The notes beneath the pieces are model-generated. The model saw nothing but the letters and a program-made list of their open reading frames with translations, made no database searches and had not been told where the DNA came from. Positions 1 to 6,671 of a stretch of 6,671 nucleotides of DNA are shown in pieces. The first letter of the stretch is position 1. The number at the start of each line of letters is the position of its first letter. The translations under genes were made by a program, and so were the position numbers. Origin of the DNA: Caldilineaceae bacterium (GTDB lineage: Bacteria; Chloroflexota; Anaerolineae; Caldilineales; Caldilineaceae); the NCBI GenBank assembly GCA_012032975.1, contig JAAUPU010000165.1, positions 1-6,671 of the forward strand. The letters are read 5' to 3'.

Positions 1-121
1 CTCATCCAAGATCCTGTGTGCGATGACGAGCCGGCCGTTGTCTCGGCCGACCGTCGGGTGCGGCGGGTTGCTGGGAATGGTGGATCGAATCAGGGAATCT
101 ATCTTGAACGACGATCAGACG

Positions 122-967
122 ATGAATATTCAGGCATCATCCAATCCATCGGAGCCGCCTGCCTGGCTGGGGTCGGAGATGGCGGGGACAGAGACAAACA
201 GCAGCCTGCCGTTGTCAACCATCATTCTGGCGACTGACGATACCGCGCTGACGATCGGCATTGAAGAGGCTGTGCGGTCCGCCGGCGCCACGCTTCATTT
301 GGCCGCAACGCCAACCACACTGCTTGAACTGGTGGACAGTCGTTTCCCCGTGCTGATATTGCTCGACTTGGGTTTGCCCGGTGATTGGGTGGCTGCCATC
401 AGACGCTGTAAACTGCGCCCGTCAACCCGTCAGACGCCGATCTACATTTTGATGATGCGCCAGTCGATGCCAGGTTCCAGCCCGCGCTGCGCGCCGGCGC
501 GATGATGGCTGGTCTCGCAGCCAGTTGGAACATGAAGCTGGGGCGCTCATCCAGAGGCATGTCTATCCGCCGATTGTCTATCCAGATGGCTGGGATGAGC
601 CGCTCAATGCCCACGCACAATTGGCGTGGAGGCCTTCAATCAGGGTGATTATTTTGATCAGCACGAATTCTTTGAGGAAGCTTGGATGGCGGAGGCGCGA
701 CCCATTCGCCAGATGTATCAAGGGGTTTTGCAGGTTGGCGTCGCATTCTTGCATATTCAACGCAACAACTGGCCGGGAGCGGTGAAGATGTTTCGCAGCG
801 GTCTGCCCAAGCTGCGCGATCTACCTCCTGTCTGCCAGCATGTGGATATCGAACGATTGCGCAGCGAGGCAATGCAAATCTATACTGAGATCGTAGCGTT
901 GGGACCAGAGCGTCTGCAAGAATTTGACCAGGGACGCTTTCCCAAGCTCCATCTCCTCCCCCGCTAG
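122..967 (+). CDS. Receiver-like domain fused to DUF309 (three frameshifts)
   Basis: Repairing three missing bases (near 447-450, 499-500 and 623-624) gives one protein of about 282 residues. Residues ~33-145 look like a response-regulator receiver: strand 1 ends in the acidic pair D39-D40, and [10 protein letters not shown] carries the phospho-acceptor position D82. The restored RAGADDGW matches the usual receiver AGAD segment. The switch Thr and conserved Lys are not evident (IFDD and SRSQ stand in their places), so phosphorylation signalling is doubtful. Residues ~165-250 match DUF309, with [25 protein letters not shown] helices (H182, E183, E186, E187, W189) and [16 protein letters not shown]309 has no established biochemical function. 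The start is uncertain: ATG 122 is chosen, but ATG 80, 23 or 179 are in frame and none has a good ribosome site. The receiver and DUF309 parts could be separate genes; continuity after repair favours a fusion. Confidence 0.72.
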
Positions 968-1724
968 CCAAACATGAGCAGGCTATAGCCGCCGTCGATC
1001 TCGATGGTCTGCCCCACGATCATCGAGGCGGCGTCGCTGCAAAGCCAGGCCACGACCGCGCCGACATCTTCAGCATTGGCCAGGCGACCGGCCGGCGTGT
1101 TGGCCTGCGCATGGGCGATCATCTGCTCGCGCCGCGGGAAATGTTCCAAGGCATCGGTGATGACGAGGCCGGGGCTGATGCTGTTGACGATGATGCCCAC
1201 AGGTGCAAGCTCGACCGCCAGCGCACGCGTCACCGCCTCCAGCGCGGCCTTGCTGACCCCCACCACGCCATACTCCGGCGCGACTCGGCGACCGCCAATG
1301 CTCGTGACGTGATGATGCGCCCCCACCCACGCTCCTGCATATAACGTGCGGCGGTCTGCGCACCGATCAAGGCCCCGCGCGTGTTGATGTCCATGGTCCA
1401 CTCCCAGGCTCTGTCGTCCACTTCCATGATGGGCTTCATCACGCCGCTGGCCGCGTTGCCCACAAAAATATCGACAGTGCCAAATTGCGCAGCGGCCTCG
1501 TCGACCAACCGCTCGACATCAGCGCGCACGCCCATGTTGGCGCGGATCACGGCGGCGCGCACACCCAGCGCGGCGACTTCTGCTGCGGTCTGTTCTGCGG
1601 CGGCCCGTTTGCGCAAAAAGTTGATTGCGACATTGCAGCCATTGGCGGCCAACGCCAGCGCTATGCCGCGCCCAATGCCGCGCCCGCTGCCGGTGACCAC
1701 GGCGCTCTTGCCCTGAAGTGACAT
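964..1724 (-). CDS. fabL: Enoyl-[acyl-carrier-protein] reductase FabL type (one frameshift)
   Basis: NAD(P)H-dependent reductase for the last step of each fatty-acid elongation cycle in the cytoplasm. After adding one base near 1308-1309 the product is 253 residues, close to the ~250 of Bacillus FabL. Visible parts are the Rossmann motif TGSGRGIG (11-18), NAASG (90-94), the TSIGG segment (141-145), and Y152-X6-K159 instead of the Y-X3-K of ordinary short-chain dehydrogenases. Y-X6-K together with the C-terminal [16 protein letters not shown] and GQTIEIDGG is the FabL signature. In the raw sequence the first frame runs on to 1230 with a nonsense tail, while the second frame resumes at VTSIGG. 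ATG 1724 is preferred over ATG 1727 because AAGGA lies 6 bases upstream, compared with 3. The gene sits 36 bases after the deacetylase stop, so co-transcription is likely. A related carbonyl reductase is the main alternative. Confidence 0.87.
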
Positions 1725-1729
1725 CATCG

Positions 1730-1737
1730 TTCCTTTT
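1730..1737 (-). promoter_or_regulatory. Ribosome binding site of fabL
   Basis: AAAAGGAA on the minus strand resembles the anti-16S sequence. Its AGGA core ends 6 bases before ATG 1724 and only 3 before ATG 1727, which favours the second of the two tandem ATG codons. Confidence 0.65.
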
Positions 1738-1760
1738 GTGATGGAGGGCTACTCGGTTGT

Positions 1761-3221
1761 CTACCAATCGACCGAGAGCAGCCGGAGCAATTCTTCGGGC
1801 GTGGTTGTGCCGCGCACCCGCACGCGGCGAAGCTGGAAGAGATCGTCGCTGGTGTGTGTGGCGCCCTGGATGGTGGTAGCGCCGGCGCGGTAGTTTGCGC
1901 TGCGGAAAATGTCGATCGTGCGCTGGTCATATTCACCGCGGGATAGGTGACGAAATGGGGTCGCCTGCCCAACTCGAATTGAATGGTCTCGGCGCTTCCC
2001 AAAGCCTGCCAAATCAGGAAGTCGTCGTCGCGACCCTTCAGGCTGGTATGGTTGCGCCCGTGGGATTCGATGACCATGCCGCCTGCCTGCATTTCTCTGG
2101 CCATATCCCATGTCAGATATTCCGGTCGCTGGGTATCGATAAAATCGGTGACGACAAAGAATGTTGCGGTCATCCCCCGCTCGACCAGCAGCGGAAACGC
2201 ATTTTCATAGTTGTCCCGATAGCCATCGTCAAAGGTCAGCACGACCGGCTTCTCTGGCAGTGCTGACCCCTGCTCCAGATGATCGACCATTTCGTCCAAC
2301 GTGATGGTCGTGTATCCATTCTCCTGCATCGCAGCCAACTGGGCCGCGAAAAGTTCGGGCGGCACCGACAGGTCGAGGCGGTTAGATGTCCGCATCGGCT
2401 GGCGGCACACTTAAATAGTGATACATGAGGATTGGGACATTGGCAGTGCGCACAACGCCATCGGGGGTGGGCGGGTTGGCCGCCTCTTCCGACTGGATGG
2501 GCGCGACGGCGGTGGGAATGGGGGTTTCTGTTGGGGTGGGCGGAGCTGGCGTCGGTGTGACAGTGGGAAGAGCCGGCAGCGATAGGGCGGACGATGGAGT
2601 TGCCGGCGTCGCGGTTTCGGCCGATGCAGCCAACTCCGTTGGCGTGGAAGGCGTTTCGGTGAGCGCCCCTGCGAGAGGCCCTGGGTCCGAAAGCAGGGCT
2701 TCCACCAGAGCAACCACCGTCTCAACGTCTGGACTCTGCGGGCCAGGGTTGAGCGCCGGCGCGGAGATTTCGTTGGGCAACGGTACTCGTTCGGGAATCG
2801 CAAGCTGAATCAGTTGGGTGATCGGCAGCGTCGTGGTTACGTTTATGCCGTCAAGTTGGCCGTCAAGCACAATGGGTGGCTCCAGCGGCGATTCAAATCG
2901 TGACGCCAGAAGGCCAGCCGTATGGCTGTTGCTCTGCGGCGTCGATGTCGCCAACCCCGGTGGAAGCAGCGGCGCAGCCGCCACCGTCCAGGTAGCCATG
3001 GCAATTGTTGTGGGTGTGGTGGCAGGTGTTGCAGTAGAGGTCGGGGTAAATGTTGAACTCGGTCTGCTGGTTGCCGTGGATTGTGGCGTAAATTGGCGCG
3101 TTGCCACCAGCGTTGCTGTGACGCCAGGCTGGGAAAAGAGACGCGGCCCACACCCGCTACTTAGCAGCGCCGCCAGCAGAAGGGTTGCCAGCCAGCAATA
3201 ACTCATCCTAAGATGTGCCAT
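1761..3221 (-). CDS. Polysaccharide deacetylase, probable lipoprotein (two frameshifts)
   Basis: Carbohydrate esterase family 4 (NodB-like) protein, expected to remove N- or O-acetyl groups from cell-surface or extracellular polysaccharide outside the membrane. About 486 residues after repair. The N-terminus [18 protein letters not shown] then LLSSGC is a signal peptide with a near-consensus lipobox (Cys24). ATG 3221 is chosen over 3206 because it supplies Arg5 to the signal peptide; neither has a clear ribosome site. Two Thr/Pro-rich stretches flank a short non-repetitive segment ([13 protein letters not shown] onward). The catalytic domain starts at [11 protein letters not shown] and holds TFDDGY (catalytic and metal Asp), SHGRNH (metal His pair) and, after repair, YPAGEYDQR. 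One extra A at 2382-2383 creates a TAA stop; removal gives ADADIYRLDLSV. One missing G near 1940 is needed to restore PAGEYD. The true substrate cannot be told. Confidence 0.87.
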
Positions 3222-3378
3222 CTGCAAATAGTAACATTGATGGCCAACGACGTGAAATATTTCGCCCGATTTCGTCTCATTGCGAACGTCCATCCAGCCC
3301 CAACAGGATTGTCGCGATGTGATATTTCGCTTCAGCGTGCTCTGCCTGGCATCAAATCTTTCGTCATAGGCACAAATT

Positions 3379-3399
3379 TTCTTGTCGAGTTGACAAGAA
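3379..3399. promoter_or_regulatory. Palindromic operator candidate over the -35 box
   Basis: TTCTTGTC-N5-GACAAGAA forms an inverted repeat with 8-base perfect arms around a 5-base centre, 21 bases in all. Its right arm contains most of the TTGACA -35 box, so a dimeric regulator bound here should block RNA polymerase. Position upstream of an RpiR-type gene suggests autoregulation, and the divergent deacetylase could be controlled from the same site. The binding protein is inferred, not shown. Confidence 0.55.
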
Positions 3400-3418
3400 T
3401 GATTGTGTAAACTATTCT
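3390..3418 (+). promoter_or_regulatory. Sigma-70-type promoter of the RpiR-family gene
   Basis: TTGACA (3390-3395) is a perfect -35 box. After exactly 17 bases comes TATTCT (3413-3418), 4 of 6 matches to TATAAT. Transcription would begin near 3425, giving a leader of about 60 bases to ATG 3486. The assignment comes from consensus match and spacing only. Confidence 0.62.
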
Positions 3419-3485
3419 CAAAAGGCACAATAGTTACAATTTGGCAAAGGTCGTCACCGAGGCAGCGAAAGGGTATTGCAAGCCC

Positions 3486-4361
3486 ATGTATCGAGAGAAT
3501 GTCCGCGAGTCTTATGATCATTTGAGCCGTAGCTACCGCAAAGTGGCTGACTTTATCATGAGCAACTATTACGATGTTTCGTTCATGACGGCTGCCCAGT
3601 TGGCCTATGCGGTGGGCGTGGACACCACGACCGTGGTGCGTTTTTCACAACGGTTGGGCTTCAATGGCTATCCAGACTTGCTCAACGACATTCGCAACCA
3701 GGTTCGCAACGAAGTGTATGCAGCCTACGAACCCAAGCAACTTCGGCCAGATGATCCGGCTGCGATCTTCCGCGAGCGCGCCAAACAAGAAGAGCACAAT
3801 CTTCGACAAATGCTGATTCACAATCCACCGGAACACATTCAACGTATTGCTGCCCAACTTGAGCGCGCAACCGAGGTCGTCCTGATCGCCGAAGGATATG
3901 CCAACACGGTAGCAGAGATGGCGGCGCAGCAGTGCCGTCATCGGGGCATTCCAGCACGGTCGGTTGACGCGGATCCGGTCAAGCGTGCGGCTACGCTGAT
4001 GAGTGTGTCAGATGGCGCATTGGTCATCGGCATCAGCGCAACTGCCTATGGCCACGACGTTGCACGGGCGATGGAGTATCTGCGCGCCAAAGGTTGCGCG
4101 ACGATTGGGGTGGTGGGTTCGTTGGAGAGTCCGGTAAACCGTGTCTCGGATCAGGTTATGTATGCGCCGACGGACATCATTGGCCCTCTGCCAGATATCG
4201 TGATGCTGGTTGCAGCCCTGGCCAGTCTTGTCCACATTGCAAGCAAAGAGAGCGATGAATCCACAGCCCAATACCGGGAGGAATTTGAGCGCACCTACAC
4301 ATACCTGACCGAGTCTGACCGTTTTGGCGGGGGGGATGCCGATGGTTCGGACGAACTGTAG
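3486..4361 (+). CDS. RpiR/MurR-family transcriptional regulator (HTH + SIS)
   Basis: Cytoplasmic DNA-binding regulator of 291 residues. Residues 1-77 are the RpiR helix-turn-helix domain: [20 protein letters not shown] leads into [25 protein letters not shown] (35-59), where [12 protein letters not shown] is the recognition part typical of the family. Residues ~128-250 are a SIS (sugar isomerase) domain, which in this family senses a phosphosugar; [15 protein letters not shown] begins it. At the usual S-G-x-S/T phosphate loop this protein has [10 protein letters not shown] (182-191), an atypical version, so its ligand may differ. ATG 3486 is preferred to TTG 3441 because family members begin at MYRE; an AAAGGG lies 12 bases upstream, rather far. 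The gene diverges from the deacetylase and has its own promoter with an operator-like palindrome. Its last 67 bases overlap the opposing membrane-protein gene, and a G7 run lies in that overlap. Family call is firm; target genes are inferred. Confidence 0.92.
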   Translation: MYRENVRESYDHLSRSYRKVADFIMSNYYDVSFMTAAQLAYAVGVDTTTVVRFSQRLGFNGYPDLLNDIRNQVRNEVYAAYEPKQLRPDDPAAIFRERAKQEEHNLRQMLIHNPPEHIQRIAAQLERATEVVLIAEGYANTVAEMAAQQCRHRGIPARSVDADPVKRAATLMSVSDGALVIGISATAYGHDVARAMEYLRAKGCATIGVVGSLESPVNRVSDQVMYAPTDIIGPLPDIVMLVAALASLVHIASKESDESTAQYREEFERTYTYLTESDRFGGGDADGSDEL

Positions 4362-5824
4362 GGAGCGCTGATCGACGCAGCATCGTCATATCCGTGAGAT
4401 TCGTCCACCTGGCTGAGCAGACCGATGGCAAGAAACGCAAGAATATAGCCGAGGTAGTTTTCATTGAGAAAGCGGCTGGCGTAGAAGAATGCCAACAGCA
4501 GAAAGCCATAGTGCCAGGTGGCGTTCGCCAGTGTGTTCTGCCGTTGCTGGCGGCGCATGAACCAGAGCAAGAGCGGCGTCGCGATCAGCAGTTCTGTGAT
4601 CCAGAAGGGCCACTCGCTGAAGCGGTCTGCAACGAATCCAAACCCCAGCACGAAATTGCTCCCACCCCATCCCCAGATCTGATAGCCGGTCTCCCCTTGT
4701 CCCGCACTCCAGCGCCAGACATCGTCATAAAATGCCGCTGGATCCCAAAAAATGTACGGCAACAACAGCAGCGCAAAGACGGCCAACGCTGGCCAAGCGC
4801 GGGTCAGGACAGCAGGGATCGCTGCCCACAGGTCGCGCCAGCGATCCTCTCGCAGCCGGGAGTCGCCCTGCAGCAGCAAGAGGCCGTAGAAAGGCGCAAA
4901 GAACCAAGCCGTAGGTTTGCTGGCACAGGCCAGGCCAAAGAGCGCTGCTGATAGCCAGAGCCAGCCTCGGCTTTGCTGTCCCTCTCCCTGCTGTCGCCGC
5001 CACCGCGACCAACTGGCCAGGCTCAGCAGCAGCCAACCCAAGACAAACGCGTCGTTTTGGCCAAAGATAAAGTCCAACGCCATGACTGGATTCAGTGCAA
5101 GGCAGCCCACAAGCGCCAATTTGACGCGGCTGTTGCGGACCAGGGCAGAGGCCGCGATCAGTGCGAAGATCATCAACACTGCATAGACGAGACGTTGGTC
5201 GAAAAAGCCGGTCAGCTCGCCAAGCAGGTAAAAGGGCGTACTGAAAATGAAGGTCCAGGGCAGATAGGGGTAATGATAGAGCGCAGTGCGGTATTCGCTG
5301 AATCCCCATTCGGCCATCGGCGTGTGGACGTAATCCTCCACATAGGGGTTCTTGCCCGCCAACAAAAACTGAATCGTTGCCTCTGTCTGGATGACGCCAC
5401 CGTCGTGGGCATAGCTGGCCGGACCGCTGCCCTGTCGCAACAGAACCAGCTTTGCCGTGGGCAGAAAGAGCGCGGCGAGTACGATTCCGGCCAAAAGCAG
5501 CCACTTCAGCCGTATCTGCCACCTGCCCCGCAGACCCATATCTACCAGGCCATAGCCAAGCAGACAGGCCAATGCCAGCGCATTGAGGAGCAGACCAACG
5601 GGATCACCTGGGCGCGGACCCACCTCGCCGAAAGCGGCCATTCCAGCGGCCGGCAGCATCTTGCTCAGCAGCGGATGGTGCAGAACATCCTGAACACGAT
5701 GGGGCAGCGCGGCTGCTTCTGCCAACCCGGTCACATTCAGCACAGCAAAGAGCAGCAGGGCCAGCAGAAAAACGTCCCAGCCAATCTTGCGTGGCGCCGG
5801 GGCTTGGGCCGAGTTATCCATCAT
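4295..5824 (-). CDS. GT87-like multi-pass membrane glycosyltransferase
   Basis: Integral membrane protein of 509 residues with about ten to twelve hydrophobic segments, the first near residues 16-40. It resembles GT-C fold, GT87/DUF2029-type transferases, which move a sugar from a polyprenyl-phosphate donor to an acceptor on the outer face of the membrane. Supporting segments are the first large loop [12 protein letters not shown]...LLAGKNPY (~138-161), whose Asp could be catalytic, then HYPYLPWTF, then [18 protein letters not shown] (~243-260), and the late [16 protein letters not shown]. Start ATG 5824 overlaps the TGA of the upstream propeller gene, implying translational coupling; ATG 5821 is an alternative. 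The C-terminal ~35 residues are Ser/Pro-rich and hydrophilic, and overlap the regulator gene on the other strand. That tail depends on a G7 run (4329-4335) being correct. Acceptor and donor sugar cannot be predicted. Confidence 0.75.
   Translation of the reverse strand: MMDNSAQAPAPRKIGWDVFLLALLLFAVLNVTGLAEAAALPHRVQDVLHHPLLSKMLPAAGMAAFGEVGPRPGDPVGLLLNALALACLLGYGLVDMGLRGRWQIRLKWLLLAGIVLAALFLPTAKLVLLRQGSGPASYAHDGGVIQTEATIQFLLAGKNPYVEDYVHTPMAEWGFSEYRTALYHYPYLPWTFIFSTPFYLLGELTGFFDQRLVYAVLMIFALIAASALVRNSRVKLALVGCLALNPVMALDFIFGQNDAFVLGWLLLSLASWSRWRRQQGEGQQSRGWLWLSAALFGLACASKPTAWFFAPFYGLLLLQGDSRLREDRWRDLWAAIPAVLTRAWPALAVFALLLLPYIFWDPAAFYDDVWRWSAGQGETGYQIWGWGGSNFVLGFGFVADRFSEWPFWITELLIATPLLLWFMRRQQRQNTLANATWHYGFLLLAFFYASRFLNENYLGYILAFLAIGLLSQVDESHGYDDAASISAPYSSSEPSASPPPKRSDSVRYV
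5821..5824 (-). other. ATGA stop/start overlap (translational coupling)
   Basis: On the minus strand the four bases ATGA hold the start ATG of the glycosyltransferase gene and the TGA stop of the propeller gene. Ribosomes ending the first can restart on the second, which argues that the two products are made together. A G-rich GGGGCGG lies just before and may serve as the ribosome site. Confidence 0.8.
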
Positions 5825-6671
5825 TGTCCGCCCCGAAGCCCATACATGCTACGATTGATGCCGGGCAAAAAGACCCACTCGCCGCTGACCGCGCCGGCGC
5901 CGCCCAACGGCGTGCCAGCCGACGCCGAGCTGACCTGCACCCCGCTGGAACCGTCGATGAAGATCACAAATCCGCTTGATGTGAAAAGGATCAACAGGCC
6001 GTCTCCAACGATGGGGCGCCCAAGCACACCGCCGGGGACGGTGGTCCGCCACAACTCCTTGCCTTCATCGCGCGAAATAGCCTTGACAAAATCGTTGCCC
6101 GCTGCGAACACCGCTACTCTGCCCAGGGCAAGTCCTTTGAGCGCTTCACTACCGTCGTAAGTCCACAAGGGGTCTCCGCCGATATTGGCATCCAGGCTGA
6201 TAAGTTTCCCGCTGTTGTCCGCGACATAGAGTTCGGCCAGCGAGTTCGTTCCCGGATAGGCGTAGACCGGCGGCGCGCCCACGCCGCCGACAATCTCACG
6301 GCTCCAGACGGTTTCGGTCAGGTTCACGTCGACTGCACTGATTCCCCCATCAGCGATGTAGATCAGTTGGTTGCCGATGGCCGGCGGGCGTAGTCCGGGA
6401 CCAGTTGTCTGGTAGCTATTGCGTATTGCGCCATCTTCTTGATTGAGCGCGTACATGAGGTGAGTGTCTCCGCTGGCTGCTGCGACAAAGACCGTGCCGC
6501 TGAAGACGCTGGCGCCGCTGACTGCGGGAAGACCCAACGAGGTTACCCATTTGAGATCCGCGCTGTTGCCCCGATCTTCGAGGGCGTAAATTTGCCCATC
6601 GCTGGCCGCGGCGAAGATCAAGCTGTCCTGGGCCGCTGGGTCAAGGCGGATGGTCTGACCGAGGTCGAAGC
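5821..6671 (-). CDS. PQQ-type beta-propeller protein, N-terminus outside window
   Basis: The reading frame is open through the right edge ([14 protein letters not shown] precedes [14 protein letters not shown]), so only the last ~283 residues are seen; TTG 6621 is not taken as the start. The visible part is made of repeating strands of the PQQ-like propeller type: [102 protein letters not shown] and [13 protein letters not shown], about seven blades. Such domains are found in outer-membrane assembly factor BamB, quinoprotein dehydrogenases and many exported proteins of unknown role. No calcium/PQQ catalytic residues can be assigned here, so enzyme activity should not be assumed. Export is likely but the signal sequence lies outside. 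The stop TGA overlaps the next ATG (ATGA), so it forms an operon with the membrane glycosyltransferase. Confidence 0.75.
   Translation of the reverse strand, partial: FDLGQTIRLDPAAQDSLIFAAASDGQIYALEDRGNSADLKWVTSLGLPAVSGASVFSGTVFVAAASGDTHLMYALNQEDGAIRNSYQTTGPGLRPPAIGNQLIYIADGGISAVDVNLTETVWSREIVGGVGAPPVYAYPGTNSLAELYVADNSGKLISLDANIGGDPLWTYDGSEALKGLALGRVAVFAAGNDFVKAISRDEGKELWRTTVPGGVLGRPIVGDGLLILFTSSGFVIFIDGSSGVQVSSASAGTPLGGAGAVSGEWVFLPGINRSMYGLRGGQ

Larger units (their letters stand above)
3368..3430 (+). repeat. Pair of AGGCACAA direct repeats flanking the promoter
   Basis: AGGCACAA occurs at 3368-3375 and 3423-3430, 55 bases apart, close to five DNA helix turns, on either side of the promoter. 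The second copy continues into CACAAT, which is inverted relative to ATTGTG at 3402-3407. They could be half-sites for a regulator, but an 8-base pair can arise by chance. Confidence 0.35.
3222..3485. other. Divergent intergenic control region
   Basis: This 264-base stretch separates the divergent deacetylase and RpiR-type genes and is richer in A+T than the genes. The half near the regulator holds a strong sigma-70-like promoter, a palindrome and AGGCACAA direct repeats. The half near the deacetylase holds the perfect palindrome GAAATATTTC (3254-3263) and a 9-base direct repeat ATATTTCGC (3257-3265 and 3322-3330). I could not find a convincing promoter reading toward the deacetylase; TTCACG-17-TACTAT ending at 3228 is only a weak candidate. 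The deacetylase frame stays open across this region up to 3521, but the signal peptide beginning at 3221 shows where the protein really starts. Confidence 0.7.

Noticed and set aside
1..110. Minus-strand open frame running off the left edge (ends ...DNGRLVIAHRILDE) with GC-rich third positions
   Set aside because: It has no ATG, GTG or TTG start or ribosome site, is under 40 residues, and the plus-strand frame across the same bases has equally GC-rich third positions. It may be the beginning of a divergent gene but cannot be supported.
525..785. Separate small gene beginning [16 protein letters not shown]
   Set aside because: Its first ~33 residues are the linker of the receiver-DUF309 protein in a shifted frame, and the rest is the out-of-frame reading of DUF309. 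It is a fragment, not an independent gene.
2500..3080. Repetitive DNA or a CRISPR-like array in the Thr/Pro-rich region
   Set aside because: The repetition is only at the level of Thr/Pro/Ala codons. There are no regular spaced identical repeats and spacers.
2425..3201. Gly/Val-rich plus-strand open frames opposite the deacetylase linker
   Set aside because: They are the antisense reading of Thr/Pro-rich codons, which always gives Gly/Val-rich shadows. No start signals were seen.
3441..3485. TTG 3441 as the regulator start, adding 15 residues
   Set aside because: The added residues MAKVVTEAAKGYCKP are unlike the family N-terminus, which begins at MYRE, and TTG lies only ~16 bases from the predicted transcription start without a well-placed ribosome site.
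3222..3521. Minus-strand frame of the deacetylase open up to 3521, giving a 100-residue N-terminal extension
   Set aside because: It would overlap the regulator start, its promoter and the operator palindrome, and would bury an internal lipoprotein signal peptide. The start at 3221 or 3206 explains the protein better.
4973..6160. Plus-strand 395-residue open frame opposite the glycosyltransferase and propeller genes
   Set aside because: The translation is Gln/Arg/Pro-rich without recognisable domains or hydrophobic pattern, and it mirrors two well-supported minus-strand genes. It is an antisense shadow in high-GC DNA.

Overview
The window looks like a piece of a high-GC bacterial chromosome. 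The best guess is a Chloroflexota member of the Anaerolineae/Caldilineae type. That rests on gene style: an extracellular deacetylase on long Thr/Pro-rich linkers, an RpiR-type regulator, a receiver joined to DUF309, and a GT87-like membrane enzyme. It is inference, because no rRNA or marker gene is present. I see no mobile element, CRISPR array, tRNA or rRNA.

Layout, left to right. (1) About 122-967 (+): a response-regulator-like receiver domain that runs into a DUF309 domain once three one-base frameshifts are repaired. (2) 964-1724 (-): an enoyl-ACP reductase of the FabL type, identified by its Y-X6-K motif, with one frameshift. (3) 1761-3221 (-): a probable lipoprotein polysaccharide deacetylase (CE4/NodB fold) with two frameshifts, 36 bases upstream of fabL and probably co-transcribed with it. 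(4) 3222-3485: a divergent control region with a consensus-like sigma-70 promoter whose -35 box lies inside a 21-bp palindrome. (5) 3486-4361 (+): an RpiR/MurR-family regulator (HTH plus SIS). (6) 4295-5824 (-): a multi-pass membrane protein resembling GT87-type glycosyltransferases, overlapping the regulator tail to tail by 67 bases. (7) 5821-6671 (-): a PQQ-type beta-propeller protein cut by the window edge, joined to the glycosyltransferase gene by an ATGA stop/start overlap.

The genes point to cell-envelope work: fatty-acid elongation (FabL), surface polysaccharide modification (deacetylase), polyprenol-linked sugar transfer (GT87-like) and a surface or periplasmic propeller. The RpiR-type regulator is divergent from the deacetylase-fabL pair and could control it in response to a sugar phosphate, but this is inferred from position only.

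The most striking technical feature is six single-base frameshifts in three neighbouring genes within 440-2390, and none that I can detect in the 3.4 kb that follows. Each repair restores family-conserved residues exactly at the junction, so these are more likely sequencing errors or very recent lesions than old decay. I found no clear sign of a novel defence or mobile system. The most unusual biology is the degenerate receiver-DUF309 fusion.
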